8,992 bases of DNA from Candidatus Bathyarchaeota archaeon. GTDB taxonomy: Archaea > Thermoproteota > Bathyarchaeia > TCS64. The notes below the pieces were generated by a model. That model made no database searches and was not told the DNA's origin. It was given only the letters and a program-made list of their open reading frames with translations. Within the stretch, counting starts at the first letter, position 1, and each line of letters starts with the position of its first letter. Position numbers and translations under genes: made by a program. Positions 6,278-8,992 of the stretch are shown here, piece after piece. The DNA lies in contig JABXKY010000303.1 in assembly GCA_013619005.1 (NCBI GenBank), positions 1 to 8,992 of the forward strand. Reading direction: 5' to 3'.

Positions 6278-7213
6278 GTGCTGGAAGCGGTAAGCAGGTT
6301 CATAGCGCCCTATGTCAACGTCCTGTTCATTTCGACGGCGATATCATCGATAAGCCTGCTTACATTGAGGGCCTTCAACATTGACGCTTACAGGGCGAGG
6401 ACCAAGCTACTGTTCCTGCCGCTCACTGGCTCGCTTCTTCTTGCCCTATGGATTTCACCTAGCTGCTTCGCTCACTACTTATCATTGGACGTCATCGATC
6501 CCGCTCACATTATCTGCCAAGACCCGACTTTCGCTTATCTCTCCAGGATATGCGCAAGCTGGGTCGGTTTGATATCGTTCTCGTTCACAGGTGCGATGGC
6601 ACTCGGGGCCATAAGCTACTACTACGGGGGCGTCATAGCCCAAAGGATCTACTCTGCCGACGAGGTGGACGACGAGGAACTGGGTCCCCTCTATGACAAG
6701 ATCATAGACATGGCAGAGAGGGCGGGCATCCTTGACCCTGACGTATACCTCCTGGAGTCCAGCACACCCAGAATATTTAGCTACGGTGGCCACGGGTGGC
6801 CTAAGATCTACATCTCGGTGGGTCTGATGGAGGTGCTGGACGAGGCTGAGGTCCTGGCGGCCATCGGCCACGAGATCGCCCACATCAAGAACAACGACAC
6901 ATTCCTCAAGAGCGCCTCCCTTAGCCTCAAGATAGCGTCCCTCTTCAACATCGTGGGGTTCATCGTGGACTCCATGCTCAGCAGGGACAGGGAGTTCCTG
7001 GCTGACCTGGAGGGATCAGAGCTATCAGGCAACCCAAGGGCGTTGATATCGACACTTATCAAGCTATCAGCCATCGAGTCCGAGGGCCTCAGCGGCTTGG
7101 TAACAGGGACCCTCTCGCTGAGCATGTTCTCGGACAAGATGAGCAGGTTCGGTATATTCAGCCGTCACCCACCCCTGGACGAGAGGGTCAGGCGGCTGCT
7201 GGCCATCGCCTAG
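6278..7213 (+). CDS. membrane zinc metalloprotease, M48/M56-like, BlaI partner
   Basis: A 311-aa integral membrane protease. Hydrophobic segments lie at about 11-30, 43-62, 92-117 and 213-232. The zinc site is HEIAH (198-202), preceded by AAIG as in M48/M56 enzymes. The third ligand is probably E239 in REFLAD, which fits the 'E..aD' motif of M48. The C-terminal SRHPPLDERVRRL (295-307) is also typical of M48 (HtpX/Ste24-like). It has no penicillin-binding sensor domain such as BlaR1 has. Pairing with the BlaI gene 3 bp upstream suggests it removes or modifies the repressor in response to a membrane or envelope signal; this is inferred from the bacterial BlaR1-BlaI model. The start is GTG (6278-6280), with only a weak AAGGAAG upstream, consistent with coupled translation. 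The stop TAG (7211-7213) overlaps the convergent nre stop, leaving no intergenic space. Confidence 0.86.
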   Translation: MLEAVSRFIAPYVNVLFISTAISSISLLTLRAFNIDAYRARTKLLFLPLTGSLLLALWISPSCFAHYLSLDVIDPAHIICQDPTFAYLSRICASWVGLISFSFTGAMALGAISYYYGGVIAQRIYSADEVDDEELGPLYDKIIDMAERAGILDPDVYLLESSTPRIFSYGGHGWPKIYISVGLMEVLDEAEVLAAIGHEIAHIKNNDTFLKSASLSLKIASLFNIVGFIVDSMLSRDREFLADLEGSELSGNPRALISTLIKLSAIESEGLSGLVTGTLSLSMFSDKMSRFGIFSRHPPLDERVRRLLAIA

Positions 7214-8559
7214 TTGAAGTAATCAGTGATCTTTCTCTGAGTCATCGTATGTCTTAGCAGCGGGCCCGCCTCCATCCACCTCTCGAAGGGGATGGTGAGC
7301 CTGCCCATGACGTGGCTCATGGCGTTCTGCAGCGTCTCGAACTTTCTTGGCTCCTGCCTCATGGCGTTCCTGCAGTTCTCCCTTACCTGCCAGACGCCCA
7401 CTGGCAGGAAGTAGTCGGGGTACGCCTCCCTGAATATGAACACCTTTGCCTGGCGTTTCCTCTCCTCGAGGTTCTCAAGGACGGCCAGCTTGCCGCTGTA
7501 GTAGCAGCCCCCCATGCTGGCGTACTTGCTCCTCCCTTTGTAGGGCTCCCAGTCTGTGACTATAGCCACCTTCTCCTCGTCGGGGTTCCACAGTGTCTTG
7601 GGGTACCACGCCTCGTATGCCTCGTAGCACCACGCGTCTGGCACCAGGAGTATCTCAAACCTGTTGCCAATGTAGTTGGACTCGTAGACCTCAAAGTGGT
7701 TCAGCTGGGGGTAGTCCTTGATCTTCTTTGTCAGGTGCTTCCCCAGCAGGTCGTCCACAGCCGTTATGCTCCACCTGGTGGGCACCAGCCTCCTGTTCTT
7801 GCCGATGCCGAAGTTGCCCATGCTGAACGCCTTCATTATGCTGCTGAGGGGGAGCCCATGATCGAACAGCTTGATGGTGGCTGGGGCGGCCTTCAGGTCG
7901 GTGTCGTAGTGGTACTTTTCCATGTGGCGGTTCCACTTGATGTACCCGATGTCCACCTTCTTGAGGGGGGCCGTCGCCCCCATGGGCTGCACGTCGCCGT
8001 TCATGTAGAACTGCTTCGTGGGCTTCTTGGTGAGCTTCATCTCTGTCTCGACGTAGTGCTCTGCAAGGCTCAGCTCCCTGGTCTGTTCAAGGAGCCTTCC
8101 CGCCTTCCAGGGCTTCCTGACGTTCACTGGGGTCATTCCCCTGATGAGCTGGCTCCTGTAGTTGATGATCTCGTTTATGCTCTTGCCGAACCACTGCTCC
8201 GGGGCGTCAAGTATCTCGGTGTTGCCGTAGTAGGTGGGTGATAGAGGTCCGATCTGGACGTAGGGGTAGCCAATTCGGCCGACGAACACGCTGGGCGGGC
8301 TGCTTCCATCGATCTCAGTGCCCTTCACGCTCTGGAACATGGTGGTGAAAGCCCCCAGGCGCTCCATGATGGGGCAGATGGTCTTACCGCACAGCATCTT
8401 GCCGCCCTTGCAGACGCTGCACGGACCCTGGCTGGGAGCCTTGAGCTTGAGCATGTCGCTAGTTACGTCCAGCGAGGAGGCGATGTTGGGGTCTGCCTGC
8501 ACCATGTCACGTACCCACTTGTTCTGTGGCTTGAACTTGGTGGTGATGCGCTTCCCCAT
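7210..8559 (-). CDS. nreA: Nre-family DNA repair protein with PCNA-binding tail
   Basis: A 449-aa archaeal Nre-family protein, a group linked to DNA damage repair (NreA of Haloferax works with PCNA). The N-terminus has a four-cysteine zinc-finger-like cluster, C47-x2-C50-x6-C57-x4-C62. The conserved Nre body follows, including GRIGYPYVQIGPLSP (94-108), NFGIGKNRRLVPTRWSIT (248-265) and the acidic/aromatic stretch around VPDAWCYEAYEAWYPKTLW (306-324). The last residues QRKITDYF (441-448) form a canonical PIP box (Q-x-x-h-x-x-a-a), which should plug the protein into the PCNA sliding clamp. The ATG at 8557-8559 sits about 27 nt from a minus-strand TATA-like element (8583-8590), so the message is probably leaderless; no good ribosome binding site is seen. 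Stop TAG. The symbol follows the family; distinguishing NreA from NreB would need a tree. Confidence 0.9.
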   Translation of the reverse strand: MGKRITTKFKPQNKWVRDMVQADPNIASSLDVTSDMLKLKAPSQGPCSVCKGGKMLCGKTICPIMERLGAFTTMFQSVKGTEIDGSSPPSVFVGRIGYPYVQIGPLSPTYYGNTEILDAPEQWFGKSINEIINYRSQLIRGMTPVNVRKPWKAGRLLEQTRELSLAEHYVETEMKLTKKPTKQFYMNGDVQPMGATAPLKKVDIGYIKWNRHMEKYHYDTDLKAAPATIKLFDHGLPLSSIMKAFSMGNFGIGKNRRLVPTRWSITAVDDLLGKHLTKKIKDYPQLNHFEVYESNYIGNRFEILLVPDAWCYEAYEAWYPKTLWNPDEEKVAIVTDWEPYKGRSKYASMGGCYYSGKLAVLENLEERKRQAKVFIFREAYPDYFLPVGVWQVRENCRNAMRQEPRKFETLQNAMSHVMGRLTIPFERWMEAGPLLRHTMTQRKITDYFN

Positions 8560-8582
8560 TGGTGCTCAATGGGTCAAGGATG

Positions 8583-8590
8583 TTAAAAAT
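8583..8590. promoter_or_regulatory. shared TATA-like element between nre and the hydrolase
   Basis: TTAAAAAT on the plus strand reads ATTTTTAA on the minus strand. Its centre is about 27 nt from the nre ATG on the minus strand. On the plus strand it predicts a start near 8612, leaving a short leader before the hydrolase ATG at 8628. No better TATA candidate is visible in this short gap, so one element may serve both directions. Confidence 0.4.
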
Positions 8591-8627
8591 GCATAAGGTG
8601 AGTATTTGGGAGGAGAGGTCACTGAAA

Positions 8628-8975
8628 ATGGCTGGAATCACCGTTGAAAACATCAAGATACCCCATGGAGCAATCAATCTGAAGGGACGACTATACAGGG
8701 CAGAGGGAGAGGGCAGGAAGCCCTCCGCGATCATCTGCCACGGGTACCCCGGTGACACATAGAACATGGACCTGGCGGAGGAGCTAGCCCTCAACGGAGA
8801 CAACGTACTCGTGTTTTATTATGCGGGCGCCTGGCCAGCGAGGGCACCTATAGGTTCAGCAACCTGACTCCCAGCACAAGGTCCGCGCTAGACTGGTTCA
8901 TGAGGCAGCCGTACGTGGACACAGCCAGAGTTGCATTGATCTCCCACAGCGTGGGGGCAATACCTCTAACCAACC
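8628..8975 (+). pseudogene. alpha/beta hydrolase N-terminal part, broken and cut by the contig end
   Basis: The first 44 codons from ATG 8628 read as the start of an alpha/beta hydrolase, with HGYPGD (38-43) as the oxyanion-hole loop. An in-frame TAG (8760-8762) follows, but the same frame continues convincingly as NMDLAEELALNG...VLVFYYAGAW. At about 8834-8835 one base is missing: inserting a G to make TGG GCC restores ASEGTYRFSNL, RSALDWFMRQPYVDTARVAL and ISHSVGA, where SHSVG is the nucleophile elbow with Ser at 8948-8950. So a single intact gene was there originally. AAG to TAG plus a one-base loss would explain both breaks. Because they lie within about 230 bp of a contig end that finishes in adapter, read errors are at least as likely as true decay. 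A GAGGT ribosome binding site (8615-8619) supports the start; ATGs at 8559, 8580 and 8589 lie upstream of it. The substrate is unknown. Confidence 0.75.
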
Positions 8976-8992
8976 CTGTCTCTTATACACAT
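8976..8992 (+). other. Nextera/Tn5 mosaic-end adapter remnant (artefact)
   Basis: The last 17 bases, CTGTCTCTTATACACAT, are identical to the first 17 of the 19-base reverse complement of the Tn5 mosaic end used in Nextera tagmentation libraries. They are not part of the genome and mark the physical end of a library fragment, so the contig ends at 8975. Confidence 0.95.

Noticed and set aside
6278..7213. Calling the protease a beta-lactam sensor (BlaR1)
   Set aside because: There is no penicillin-binding domain after the protease domain, the E-x-x-A-D and HPP-x-x-ER motifs fit M48 better, and archaea have no murein target.
7312..8241. 309-codon plus-strand open frame opposite nre
   Set aside because: It is wholly antisense to the conserved nre gene, and its translation is Val/Leu/Gly-rich with no family signature.
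8760..8762. The in-frame TAG in the hydrolase as a pyrrolysine (recoded) codon
   Set aside because: TAG is the ordinary stop of five other genes in this window (permease, ATPase, FtrD-like, protease, nre), no pyrrolysine genes are visible, and a frameshift 70 bases on at a contig end makes base error or decay simpler.
1..8992. CRISPR arrays, tRNA or rRNA genes, insertion sequences, integrase sites
   Set aside because: I saw no regularly spaced direct repeats, tRNA cloverleaf-like segments, rRNA-like conserved stretches or transposase motifs; the window is almost fully occupied by protein genes.

Overview
The window looks like a piece of an archaeal chromosome, moderately GC-rich, recovered as the end of a shotgun contig. 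The archaeal signs are split phenylalanyl-tRNA synthetase genes of the archaeal/eukaryotic type, an Nre-family DNA-repair protein ending in a PCNA-binding motif (a family known from archaea), and archaeal TATA boxes about 24-27 nt upstream of several start codons, which suggests leaderless transcripts. A euryarchaeal, possibly Thermoplasmata-related, source is plausible, but I cannot fix the lineage from this sequence.

Layout, left to right. (1) 60-3229, minus strand: pheS then pheT, a two-gene operon for phenylalanyl-tRNA synthetase with its own promoter. (2) 3309-5748, minus strand: a tight three-gene operon, transcribed in the order MacB/FtsX-type permease, ABC ATPase, single-pass FtrD-like (DUF2318) cysteine protein. 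It ends in a T-rich terminator just before the pheS promoter. (3) 5749-5842: a compact divergent control region with a TATA box for each direction and two copies of an inverted repeat. (4) 5843-7213, plus strand: a BlaI/MecI-type repressor and a membrane-bound M48/M56-type metalloprotease, 3 bp apart. (5) 7210-8559, minus strand: the Nre DNA-repair gene, convergent with the protease gene and sharing a CTAG stop tetranucleotide with it. (6) 8628-8975, plus strand: the beginning of an alpha/beta hydrolase, broken by an in-frame TAG and a one-base deletion. (7) 8976-8992: not biology, but 17 bases of the Tn5/Nextera mosaic end.

The most interesting part is 3309-7213. A BlaI-like repressor and its membrane protease sit back-to-back with an ABC exporter-like complex plus an extracytoplasmic cysteine protein. 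Two near-identical 7-5-7 inverted repeats lie between the divergent promoters. I read this as one regulated module: a membrane-protease/BlaI switch controlling its own operon and probably the ABC/FtrD operon. The ABC trio resembles part of the Campylobacter p19/ftr1 iron-uptake cluster, but no Ftr1 or P19 is present here, so its substrate is open.

The contig end (about 8760-8992) carries an adapter remnant and two gene-breaking differences, so the sequence there should be treated as unreliable.
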